A DNA stretch of 6,037 nucleotides from Pedosphaera sp. GTDB lineage: Bacteria; Verrucomicrobiota; Verrucomicrobiia; Limisphaerales; UBA9464. The position numbers and the translations under genes are program-made. The stretch is from positions 1 to 6,037 of the forward strand of contig SIAZ01000216.1 in NCBI GenBank assembly GCA_009695405.1, read 5' to 3'. A model generated the notes under the pieces. That model made no database searches and was not told the origin of the DNA. It saw only the letters and a list, made by a program, of their open reading frames with translations. Positions 1 to 5,887 of this stretch are shown here, in pieces (within the stretch, counting starts at the first letter, position 1; each line of letters opens with the position of its first letter).

Positions 1-218
1 GCCGGACTGTTTTGGGAGGCGATAGAATGGGTTGGTTGAGGTAGCTGTGTTGGCTGTGTTTGCTGAGTGATCCGTAGCCAGCGATCAATCGAAAGAGGAT
101 GAACACCCAGACTCGCAGCAAACTCAGTCTTCGAGAGTCCCGAGCTTTTGAATTCAGTGATTAGCAGTTGGATTTCAGCAAGACCACGCCGCTTCCGTGA
201 CGGTTCAATTGAGTTCAT
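1..218 (-). CDS. tnpA: IS66 family accessory protein TnpA (5' part only)
   Basis: This is the first 72 codons of a protein that continues past the left edge. It starts at an ATG at 218, about 60 bp inside the insertion sequence terminus. The N-terminus is basic (SRKRRGLAEIQ at residues 7-17). It is followed by a helix-turn-helix-like segment, about residues 27-50, reading GLSKTEFAASLGVHPLSIDR then W. This matches the pattern of IS66 Orf1/TnpA proteins (RR..LAE....I.E....GLS...FA...GV....L.RW). After residue 51 the sequence becomes a Gln/Pro/Thr-rich linker, as is common in this family. TnpA is an accessory DNA-binding protein needed with TnpB for transposition by the TnpC transposase. No strong ribosome binding site is visible, only a weak purine run just upstream. 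The family assignment is firm; the C-terminal part cannot be judged. Confidence 0.83.
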   Translation of the reverse strand, partial: MNSIEPSRKRRGLAEIQLLITEFKSSGLSKTEFAASLGVHPLSIDRWLRITQQTQPTQLPQPTHSIASQNSP

Positions 219-249
219 CCGCTCAGGCTAAACCCAAGGAAGGCGAATT

Positions 250-278
250 GGGAACCATGGGGTTCGGCGTACGCTTAC
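250..278 (-). repeat. IS66 terminal inverted repeat (left end of the pilin-interrupting element)
   Basis: This 29-bp end matches the segment at 712-740 in the same orientation, with 26 of 29 bases identical. The shared outer tip on the minus strand is GTAAGCGTACGCC and the shared inner block is CCCCATGGTT. The similarity stops exactly at the inner end of the 29 bp, as expected for the terminal repeat of an insertion sequence. Confidence 0.75.
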
Positions 279-456
279 ACTCGAGCATCATCTGCTTGGT
301 GTTGTTGATGCAGGAAATTCCCGTGGCCTTGGTCTTGGCTCTAGCTAAAGACGGCAGAAGCATCCCCGCTAAAATCGCTATGATAGCGATAATCACGAGC
401 AGTTTAATCAAGGTAAATCCAAGTGAATTTCGGACAGTGCGAGAAGGTGCGGTCAT
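279..456 (-). pseudogene. Type II secretion/type IV pilin-like pseudopilin, truncated by IS66
   Basis: The reading frame starts at the ATG at 456 and keeps 59 codons before the IS66 terminus interrupts it. Residues 13-17 (GFTLI) are a prepilin peptidase cleavage/methylation motif, followed by a hydrophobic helix at about 19-34 (LLVIIAIIAILAGMLL) and PSLARAKTKATGISCINNTK. That last segment is typical of the many pseudopilins of Verrucomicrobiota; their usual length is well over 200 residues. The protein would normally be inserted in the inner membrane and processed by the prepilin peptidase. Within the frame the IS adds about 18 foreign residues before a stop. Residue +5 of the mature form is Lys (AAA) instead of the conserved Glu (GAA), a single transition. 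The fragment is almost certainly non-functional. The remaining part of the gene should lie beyond the other end of the IS. Confidence 0.85.
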
Positions 457-512
457 GGCGAGGACTTATTGAAAGAAGATCTTGGGTGAGGCGTCAAACG
501 ATGATAATTCAT
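453..512 (-). other. Possible 19-codon leader ORF overlapping the pilin start (ATGA)
   Basis: An ATG at 512 has GGAG at the right distance upstream (minus strand, 521-524, eight bases before the start). It opens a 19-codon frame whose TGA at 455-453 overlaps the pilin ATG as ATGA. This geometry fits translational coupling. It could also be chance, or the true start of the pilin frame separated by a frameshift, because the encoded peptide (ending SSFNKSSP) resembles the polar tails that precede GFTLIE in some pseudopilins. No homology can be claimed. Confidence 0.2.
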
Positions 513-711
513 AATAAGGTCTCCAGTATTAAAAAACATCAGAAATCCTTTTTGTTTTAAACTGCCAACCTCTCCAGATTCCGCACCAAATCCAAGCCTT
601 GACCCCTCAGCCAACCAAAAGGGGGCGCACTGGAAACCGGAGAAAGCCTAATCCGGTCGGTCAACCTTCCGGCCCGCCTTCAATCGCGGAATATCGTACT
701 TTCGGTAGCTA
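457..711. other. Intergenic region without a recognisable gene
   Basis: This stretch lies between the pilin fragment and the solo IS66 end. I found no frame on either strand that resembles a known protein; in particular, no end of an IS66 transposase precedes the repeat at 712-740. It holds two weak inverted repeats, at 603-623 (CCCCT paired with AGGGG across a 12-base loop) and 655-674 (GGTCGG paired with CCGGCC). Neither is followed by a T run, so they are not called terminators. A TAATAC-like hexamer lies at 526-531 on the minus strand, but it has no fitting upstream element. Confidence 0.5.
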
Positions 712-740
712 GGAAACCATGGGGTCAGGCGTACGCTTAC
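712..740. repeat. Solo IS66-type terminal repeat
   Basis: This segment is 26/29 identical to the IS66 end at 250-278 and ends in the same outer tip (GTACGCTTAC on the plus strand). Sequence inside the repeat (to the left, below 712) is unlike the inside of the first copy and contains no transposase remnant. With three mismatches it fits the opposite, right-hand terminal repeat of a related element equally well. It is best read as the scar of a deleted or decayed IS66 copy, or as an end of a non-autonomous derivative. Confidence 0.65.
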
Positions 741-765
741 CAACTCCGCGCGTCAAAGGATCCGC

Positions 766-795
766 AAAAAACCGAGCCTGCTCAGACAGACTCGG
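766..795 (-). terminator. Rho-independent terminator of the large secreted-protein gene
   Basis: On the minus strand, 20 bp after the stop codon of the large gene, CCGAGTCTG (795-787) pairs with CAGGCTCGG (780-772) around a six-base loop. The stem has nine pairs, including one G-U. It is followed directly by six T residues (771-766). This is a textbook intrinsic terminator in the right place and orientation, so the large gene ends its own transcript. Confidence 0.88.
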
Positions 796-814
796 CCGTT
801 GAAAAGTCCCTCGT

Positions 815-3800
815 TTAGCGGTAACTAATTACTACTTTTCCCCCAGAGATCTGGATACCAGTCAAAGTGAGGACTGAACCGCTACTTAGTTTAAAAAACT
901 GAGTGTCAACTGACAGATCTGTGGTCACTGTTTTAGCTGCCGCATTCACCGAGGCCCCAGCAATCACTCCATAAGCTCCGGACAACGTCGCTGACCCAGT
1001 CAACTGAAGGGGTGTGGTCATTACTGCAGTGGTATAGGCTCGAATGCCACCCTCAGCATTGACCAAAGTACGAACGCCGGTGGCGGTATTCACAGTGAAC
1101 CATTCCACATGCGCCCCACCGCCGCTCTCATACCAGACGAGGCGAAAGCCATAGATGCCAGCCTCAGTTACCACAACGTCGAAGACCTCATTGGCAGGTC
1201 CACCATTGTGAAAGGCCAAAGCAGGTGTTCCCCCGTTAGGAGCAACCCCGGTAGCTATCTTATAGCCGTCGTCACTGATCACCCCAAAACGGACAACACC
1301 CTTAGGCAAATCTAGAAAGGTGGTTGCCTCTAAGGCCCAATTATCAGTGCCGCCTTCTTCGGTTTGACCTGGAACGGCTTCGTCATCAGTGAAATCTCCC
1401 GCTGCCCCCCCATTTAAACCGTCCTGTGAATAATTAATCTTCGAAGCAAGCACGGTGAGGTCGTAGGCCCGAGGGATAGTTGAACCGGTCGCTAATTGAG
1501 CCTCCGCGCGCGCCAGATTATTCTCTAAATTTGAACCTCCAACTGGTGGCTGAACCACGTGAACGATCAGACCTCGTTGAGAGCCCGGAGTTGTTAATCG
1601 GGTTGCCGGATCCAACATAAGGTACCGAAACGAAAAACTCCATTCGTTGGTCTGAGCCACCCCTTGGTTATCTGCAAAAATCATTCGCGCCGTCTGGATA
1701 GCGCCCACTGCGGGCAATACCGGCATTAAATAGGAAACGGTCACCCCCGAATCTATTGCCCGCACAATCGGCGTCACGCTGATTCCATTCAGAAGCATTT
1801 TAATCGTCCCAATGTCCACACGGGTATCTCGGTTCTGGATAACCGCACTTACCATTGGCTCCACAGTTTGAGCCGAAGCGTTACTTGCTGGAATCAGGGA
1901 ACTCACCGTTGCTCTCTGAACTCCCGCATCGATTACAGGGACAAGGATTATATAGTTCTGCCGCCTCTGCTGGCTATCAATGTCCGCAGTAACTTGCCGT
2001 AACCGCAAAGTAGTCAACCCGTCTAGGCGTAACACAACCTTGTTGACTCCGGCGCCGTCCGTAAGCGGCGTGTTGCGAAAATTAAATCCGCTGAAGGTCG
2101 CTAAAAAGGATCCTAGGACTCGGGTGATTTGATTCGGTTGAGTTGGATTTGAAGTTACTTCCTCAAGGATACTTTCGCCCGCATCCATATTAATTAGCGA
2201 CTGGCGTAAGTACACTTCGTAACTGCCGGCAGGAATGGTTCTGGTATAATTCAACCATTCACCGGCGGCAATATCACCCACCGCATAATCATAAATTCCT
2301 GCGGTTGAACCACCGGCCATCGTATACTTAGTTCGAATCGTATCAAGTGTGCGCTCCATCCGAACTGCATCCTGAGTTCTCCATAAAGCCTCCTGTGGAC
2401 GAGGTGCTGCGCGGGTCTCATTAAAATCAATATCTTGGACCCCGACCTGATTTGCATAGCTATCACCTTGAGGACCACCGCCTTCAGCGATCAGCAATGG
2501 CGTCTTTATAAACTCCCCACTAAAGTTGTAATCCTCTGACTCGATGGTCAGTAAATTGGCACTAAATGTATCGAAATCGAGCCGTTCCTTGGTGCTTAAA
2601 TTCCCAGCATCGGTTGCTTCAAAAACGACGTTGTAATTTTTATTCACCTGCAATCCTCCCATCGAGACAACTTTGGAATTTCCCGAACCGGTTACCATAA
2701 GTCCGTTTGTCGTTGTGTATCGGATTCCATTCAGAGTGATCGCCAACCGCGCACTCTCTAAGGGTGCGTCATCCGATATCTTGAATGAAACAACGGTGCT
2801 TGCTGGAAGAAAATTTGCGAACTTGCTTGGATTAAAATCAGTCAAGATCGGAGCCACGTTGGCTACGATGGGCGGTGCAGCAGCCAAGGCATTATCGAAG
2901 TGGGCTTTGTATAAAGTCTCCGGCGATGTAGGATCAAAATTTTGATACAAATACAAAGTAAAATAGCCCGCCGTGATAAAAGGTGCTGCTGGGTCATCTT
3001 TGCCGTCAGACAAAACATCGGCGCCCGCTGTATCTACCACCGTACGCTCCCAAATCACCGAATCATTGGTATCTTTATCAAGGACACGCGCACTAATAAT
3101 CACCGCACCATTACGAACAGTAAGGCTTAGATTTAGGGTGATATTCTCCTGCTTAGCTGGGCCGTTTTCAGCAACAAAGTACTTACCGATCGACTTGGTA
3201 ATCAGCACATCGGTTGTGGACTTGGCTAGCCCGTAACCCGTGAGCGTGCCTGGGGAATTTCCGGTGGGAATAAAAGCCAAGACTGCAAATGAATCTTTGC
3301 CACCGCCTTCGACAATATCAGCACTAAAACTGATCCGTTCACCCTCTGCCAAGGTGAAAACTCGCGTCGTCTTTTGGCTGGCACTGAATATTGCTTGTCC
3401 AGCGGGCGGTTGGCCAAATTGAAACCTCCCATTGATCTCTGTTGGTAATCCAAAACCAGGCAAAAACGTGAAGTCAGTCCAACCGGTCTTCGCGTTATCA
3501 TTGAAGTCATCAAGTACCATGGCATCGGTCACGAAAGTTTCGGCGTTATCATAGGCTACTTGGTAAGGAGTTTCAGGTGATGCAGGGTCAAAATCCTGAT
3601 ACAAATACAGCGTAAAGTAACCCGCCGTAATGAAGGGCGCCGCAGGGTCATCTTTGCCATCCGACAAAACATCGGCGGCAGCCGTATCCACCACTGTTCG
3701 CTCCCAAATTACTGCGTTATTGGCATCCTTATCGAGAATTGAAGAGTGAATAATTACAGACCCGTTTTTGACCGTTAGATTTTGAACCAAGGTTATATTG

Positions 3801-4318
3801 TTTTGTTTAGCAGGACCATTTTCAGCCACAAAATACTTACCAACAGCCTTGGTAATTAAGACATCCGTCGTGGACTTCGCTAAACCGTAACCAGCTAATG
3901 TCCCAGGAGAATTCCCTGTGGGAATAAAAGCCAAAACAGCAAACGAATCCTTGCCGCCTCCTTCGATCACATCCACTCGGAATTCAATGCTGCGACCTTC
4001 CTTCAGTTCAAAGCGCTCAGAGGTCTTTTGACTCGCACTGAAAATAGACTGTCCCGCGGGCGGTTGAATAAACTTAAATTTCCCATCGCTTTCCGTCGGT
4101 AAACCGAACCCAGGAACAAACGTGAAATCGGTCCAACTGGTTTTCGAATTGTCATTAAAGTCATCCACCACATTTGCTTGTGTGGCTAACCCAAAAAGTG
4201 CGGCAAATACTAAACCTCCCGCTCGAATCCATGCAGCCCAGAAATCGCTTCGAAAATATTGAGTCCAATAGGATTTAGAGAGGGTCATAAATTTAATTAG
4301 CAATTTGAAGGGAATCAC
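815..4318 (-). CDS. Large secreted multidomain beta-rich protein with tandem 208-residue repeats, CBM6-like and PA14-like regions
   Basis: The protein has 1,167 residues if started at GTG 4318; numbering here uses that start. ATG at 4288 (residue 11) is equally possible, and neither start has a clear ribosome binding site. A basic N-terminus and hydrophobic stretch (about 33-45, AGGLVFAALFGLA) with likely cleavage after TQA (46-48) indicate Sec export. Two tandem units follow (52-259 and 270-477), both starting DDFNDN and carrying EGGGKDSFAVLAFIPTGNSP and YFVAENGPAK; they look like beta-sandwich domains but I cannot name the family. Next come an Ig-like region (about 487-585) and a CBM6-like region (about 590-795) with IESEDYNFSGEF and AAGEWLNYTRTIPAGSYEVY. 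A second Ig-like region lies at about 800-900, and a PA14-like region at about 910-1085 with GVISDDGYKIATG and IYGFRLVWYESGGGAHVEWF. The C-terminus ends GIQISGGKVVISYR. There is no cysteine in the whole protein and no catalytic motif that I recognise. It is probably a cell-surface or secreted carbohydrate-binding or adhesive protein. That it is a real exported gene is nearly certain; its function is inference. Confidence 0.9.
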   Translation of the reverse strand: MIPFKLLIKFMTLSKSYWTQYFRSDFWAAWIRAGGLVFAALFGLATQANVVDDFNDNSKTSWTDFTFVPGFGLPTESDGKFKFIQPPAGQSIFSASQKTSERFELKEGRSIEFRVDVIEGGGKDSFAVLAFIPTGNSPGTLAGYGLAKSTTDVLITKAVGKYFVAENGPAKQNNITLVQNLTVKNGSVIIHSSILDKDANNAVIWERTVVDTAAADVLSDGKDDPAAPFITAGYFTLYLYQDFDPASPETPYQVAYDNAETFVTDAMVLDDFNDNAKTGWTDFTFLPGFGLPTEINGRFQFGQPPAGQAIFSASQKTTRVFTLAEGERISFSADIVEGGGKDSFAVLAFIPTGNSPGTLTGYGLAKSTTDVLITKSIGKYFVAENGPAKQENITLNLSLTVRNGAVIISARVLDKDTNDSVIWERTVVDTAGADVLSDGKDDPAAPFITAGYFTLYLYQNFDPTSPETLYKAHFDNALAAAPPIVANVAPILTDFNPSKFANFLPASTVVSFKISDDAPLESARLAITLNGIRYTTTNGLMVTGSGNSKVVSMGGLQVNKNYNVVFEATDAGNLSTKERLDFDTFSANLLTIESEDYNFSGEFIKTPLLIAEGGGPQGDSYANQVGVQDIDFNETRAAPRPQEALWRTQDAVRMERTLDTIRTKYTMAGGSTAGIYDYAVGDIAAGEWLNYTRTIPAGSYEVYLRQSLINMDAGESILEEVTSNPTQPNQITRVLGSFLATFSGFNFRNTPLTDGAGVNKVVLRLDGLTTLRLRQVTADIDSQQRRQNYIILVPVIDAGVQRATVSSLIPASNASAQTVEPMVSAVIQNRDTRVDIGTIKMLLNGISVTPIVRAIDSGVTVSYLMPVLPAVGAIQTARMIFADNQGVAQTNEWSFSFRYLMLDPATRLTTPGSQRGLIVHVVQPPVGGSNLENNLARAEAQLATGSTIPRAYDLTVLASKINYSQDGLNGGAAGDFTDDEAVPGQTEEGGTDNWALEATTFLDLPKGVVRFGVISDDGYKIATGVAPNGGTPALAFHNGGPANEVFDVVVTEAGIYGFRLVWYESGGGAHVEWFTVNTATGVRTLVNAEGGIRAYTTAVMTTPLQLTGSATLSGAYGVIAGASVNAAAKTVTTDLSVDTQFFKLSSGSVLTLTGIQISGGKVVISYR
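2888..3511 (-). repeat. Tandem domain unit 2 of the large secreted protein
   Basis: This encodes residues 270-477, the second copy of the 208-residue unit. By my hand alignment it is identical to unit 1 at 163 of 208 positions, without gaps. The centre (GKDSFAVLAF to YFVAENGPAK) and the segment ending KDDPAAPFITAGYFTLYLYQ are almost unchanged. The FTLAEGERISFSADI strand and the extreme end have drifted most. Third codon positions differ often from unit 1. Confidence 0.9.
3542..4165 (-). repeat. Tandem domain unit 1 of the large secreted protein
   Basis: This encodes residues 52-259, directly after the signal peptide. It is joined to unit 2 by a ten-residue linker (ETFVTDAMVL), so the repeat period is 218 residues or 654 bp. 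The protein is strongly conserved between units while synonymous sites have diverged, so the duplication is old and both copies have been held under selection. Confidence 0.9.
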
Positions 4319-4870
4319 TTTTGAACAGGAACTTTATGGTTGGAATTGTCAACCACTTCTTGTGGTCCAAAAAAACTTCACCTTAGAAAATGTCGGCGAT
4401 AGAGTAAAAGATCCTGCGGATTCGATCCCTGTGTCTAGGGCTTTGGATGGAATCTAAGAATCTCCATTCATCGGCACCTGAAGTGATCGTAACAATGGAG
4501 GTTCGAGGCACGCCTAACTGGCAACCGAAGTTGAAAAATAGCCTCGGCACTGGAGATGAACTCGCAGCGTCAGACTTTCTGGAAACAAACGTCGAAGGTG
4601 TTGTCTTCAGTTCTTCTACTCCTCGATAAACCTCCACTAGCCTGTCCCCAATTTATATCCAATGGGCCTTCGCTCCGAACTGCTCAGCGGCTTTTTAAAG
4701 TCACCTTAGAAGGGGCCTCAATTCACTCATCAAAGTCAGCGCGGGTTTTATCTCGCGATGGAAGTTGGCAATTAACATTTTCAACCGACGTCCCGTTGAT
4801 AGGAGTCGCCCAACAACTGTTAGGCGCAGTGAACGAATCTACTTTTGTGATTCTGTGCGAAGAAAGTGCG
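4319..4870. other. Gap between the large gene and flgL, no confident gene
   Basis: No known protein is recognised here on either strand. On the plus strand a frame is open from 4408 to its stop at 4629 (start candidate ATG 4447, 60 codons; many codons begin with a purine). Another plus frame, with ATG at 4556, runs to 5014 and crosses 144 bp into the end of flgL in antisense. On the minus strand an 84-codon frame (GTG 4637 to 4383) exists without recognisable features. I found no terminator for flgL, and no fliW or csrA, which often follow flgL in other bacteria. The region may hold a decayed plus-strand gene, but this is not established. Confidence 0.4.
4347..4366 (-). promoter_or_regulatory. 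Possible promoter/operator upstream of the large secreted-protein gene
   Basis: A perfect TTGACA hexamer on the minus strand (4352-4347) abuts a short inverted repeat, ACCAC-AAGAA-GTGGT (4366-4352), 30-50 bp upstream of the GTG start. No good -10 hexamer stands 16-18 bp downstream. The promoter is therefore only suggested, and the repeat could be a regulator site or chance. If this is a -35 element, transcription would start near 4316, which would favour the ATG at 4288 over the GTG. Confidence 0.22.
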
Positions 4871-5806
4871 TTAGCGCAGGTAATCCAAGAGCGACATAGA
4901 CAAGATCTTGCCGCTGCTCTGCAAAGCCGCTTGATAGGAGAGCTGGGTCTCGTTCAATCGCACCAAAGTTTGGGCAAGGTCGGCGTCGGATTCGTTGGAA
5001 ATCTGCTGATCTAGCCCACCCAAACGCTCCGCAGCTGCGACTCTCGCCACTTCAAGGCGAGATTGGAGCGTCGCATTTTGGCTGACATGCCTTAGAAGAT
5101 TGTCGCCGTCCGCTTGCAATGCGGGTCGGAGCGTCGCAGCAATACCAGTGGTATCGCCAGCGCTTAGTCGATTCTGCAAATCGATGAGGTGCTTAAAGAA
5201 ATCAACTCCGGAGCGCGAGTCTGACAACAGACCCGGTGCGCCGCTCCCTGAAGAGTTCGCCCCAACAGAATGGGCCACAACAGTGGATCCCTCCGCTATT
5301 TCATTCGAAGGAGCATCAGCGTTTCCTTGAAATAGCACTCCCAAGACTTGCCCCTCGGTACCCATCTGGATTGCGTAGGCTGGCCGCCCCGTCTGGGTCC
5401 CTCCTAAAAGTGAGTCCCCACGATTAGTGGTGTTACCCGTGCTGACCGCCTGCTGAATCATCTGGGTCACTTCCTTGGCCATGATATCCAGTTCCTGCTG
5501 CGAACGGCCACCGTTCGCTCGAATCGCAATTTCACCCGCCCGATCTGAGATCCGTGCAAGTCCGCGAATCACCCCGTGAGTAGCGGAGGCGATTTCCTGC
5601 AAACGACCTATGTTCCGTTGATACTGACCGACTCGAGTCCCTTCGCCCTGTAAATCAAGCACCCGGCACATTGCGGCGGGGTCATCCTCAGGGGCGGAAA
5701 TCCGTTGCCCCGTGGCAGCCTGCACTCGGTACCGCATTTGACGATTGGCCAACCCGCCCAACGTGGAAATCAAACGGTCCGGAAAAGAATTAAAAGAGAG
5801 TCTCAT
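4871..5806 (-). CDS. flgL: Flagellar hook-associated protein 3 (FlgL), hook-filament junction
   Basis: This is a 311-residue flagellin-superfamily protein, a normal length for FlgL. The N-terminal helix region carries RLISTLGGLANRQMRYRVQA then TGQRISAPEDDPAA (residues 32-45) and VGQYQRNIGRLQE, matching the conserved flagellin/FlgL D0-D1 pattern (L...Q...SGKRI..PSDDP...). The C-terminal helix (about 271-311) has DLAQTLVRLNETQLSYQAAL followed by SSGKILSMSLLDYLR. The SLLDYL ending separates FlgL from ordinary flagellin, which usually ends differently. FlgL is exported by the flagellar type III system and, with FlgK, forms the junction between hook and filament. The ATG at 5806 follows the flgK stop after 17 bp, the usual flgK-flgL operon order. 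No clear ribosome binding site is visible. Its one cysteine (Cys47) is unusual, since exported flagellar rod, hook and filament proteins are mostly cysteine-free. Because flgK is interrupted upstream, expression may now depend on the IS or on a cryptic promoter. Confidence 0.92.
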   Translation of the reverse strand: MRLSFNSFPDRLISTLGGLANRQMRYRVQAATGQRISAPEDDPAAMCRVLDLQGEGTRVGQYQRNIGRLQEIASATHGVIRGLARISDRAGEIAIRANGGRSQQELDIMAKEVTQMIQQAVSTGNTTNRGDSLLGGTQTGRPAYAIQMGTEGQVLGVLFQGNADAPSNEIAEGSTVVAHSVGANSSGSGAPGLLSDSRSGVDFFKHLIDLQNRLSAGDTTGIAATLRPALQADGDNLLRHVSQNATLQSRLEVARVAAAERLGGLDQQISNESDADLAQTLVRLNETQLSYQAALQSSGKILSMSLLDYLR

Positions 5807-5822
5807 GACTTATCGGTTAAGT

Positions 5823-5887
5823 TTAACGCTTCAAGCCGAGGGTGATTTCCAACATTTCATCGACGGTGTGGGCCTGCTTCGATAAAA
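5823..5887 (-). pseudogene. flgK: C-terminal remnant of flagellar hook-associated protein FlgK, cut by IS3
   Basis: Only the last 20 codons remain, reading LSKQAHTVDEMLEITLGLKR before a TAA at 5825-5823. The block TVDEML near a C-terminus is the conserved end of FlgK proteins, where the terminal D0 helix packs in the hook-filament junction. The position immediately upstream of flgL fits the standard gene order. Upstream of codon TTA (5885) the flagellar similarity is lost and the sequence runs into the end of an IS3 element. The rest of flgK should lie beyond that element. The call rests on a short motif plus context; the exact break point is inferred from the candidate IS end. Confidence 0.68.

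Larger units (their letters stand above)
1..278 (-). mobile_element. IS66-family insertion sequence, left end (partial, runs off window)
   Basis: The element occupies the left edge of the window and reads leftward. Its terminus is at 278, where the minus strand begins GTAAGCGTACGCC, a start typical of IS66-family terminal repeats. About 60 bp inside the end lies the start codon of an IS66 TnpA-type accessory gene, which is the expected order for this family (terminus, tnpA, tnpB, tnpC). The flanking base at 279 belongs to an interrupted pilin gene, so the junction is well defined. IS66 elements usually make 8-bp target duplications. The flanking 8 bases (279-286, GCTCGAGT on the minus strand) should therefore recur beyond the other end, outside this window. 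The family is seen from the protein and the end; the exact member is unknown. Confidence 0.85.

Noticed and set aside
197..472. 91-codon plus-strand frame over the IS66 end and pilin fragment
   Set aside because: It lies opposite two recognisable minus-strand coding regions and shows no family features; it is a shadow frame.
526..531. TAATAC on the minus strand as a -10 promoter element for the pilin fragment
   Set aside because: No acceptable -35 element lies at the right distance, and the implied start would fall on the GGAG site of the leader frame.
655..674. GC-rich hairpin as a terminator
   Set aside because: No T run follows on either strand, and no gene ends next to it.
250..740. Composite transposon bounded by the two IS66-like ends
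   Set aside because: Both repeats have the same orientation, with outer tips facing right. They do not bound the DNA between them as an inverted pair, and no cargo is recognised there.
2251..3525. Several 60-100 codon frames inside the large gene on both strands
   Set aside because: The large gene has clear domain structure and repeats in its own frame, so the smaller ones are shadows.
4383..4637. 84-codon minus-strand frame after flgL as a fliW- or csrA-like gene
   Set aside because: The sequence contains none of the conserved FliW or CsrA motifs, and the start is a GTG without recognised support.
4556..5014. 152-codon plus-strand frame as a confident gene
   Set aside because: Its last 48 codons run antisense through the conserved C-terminal helix of FlgL, and no family is recognised. 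It is kept only as a weak observation.
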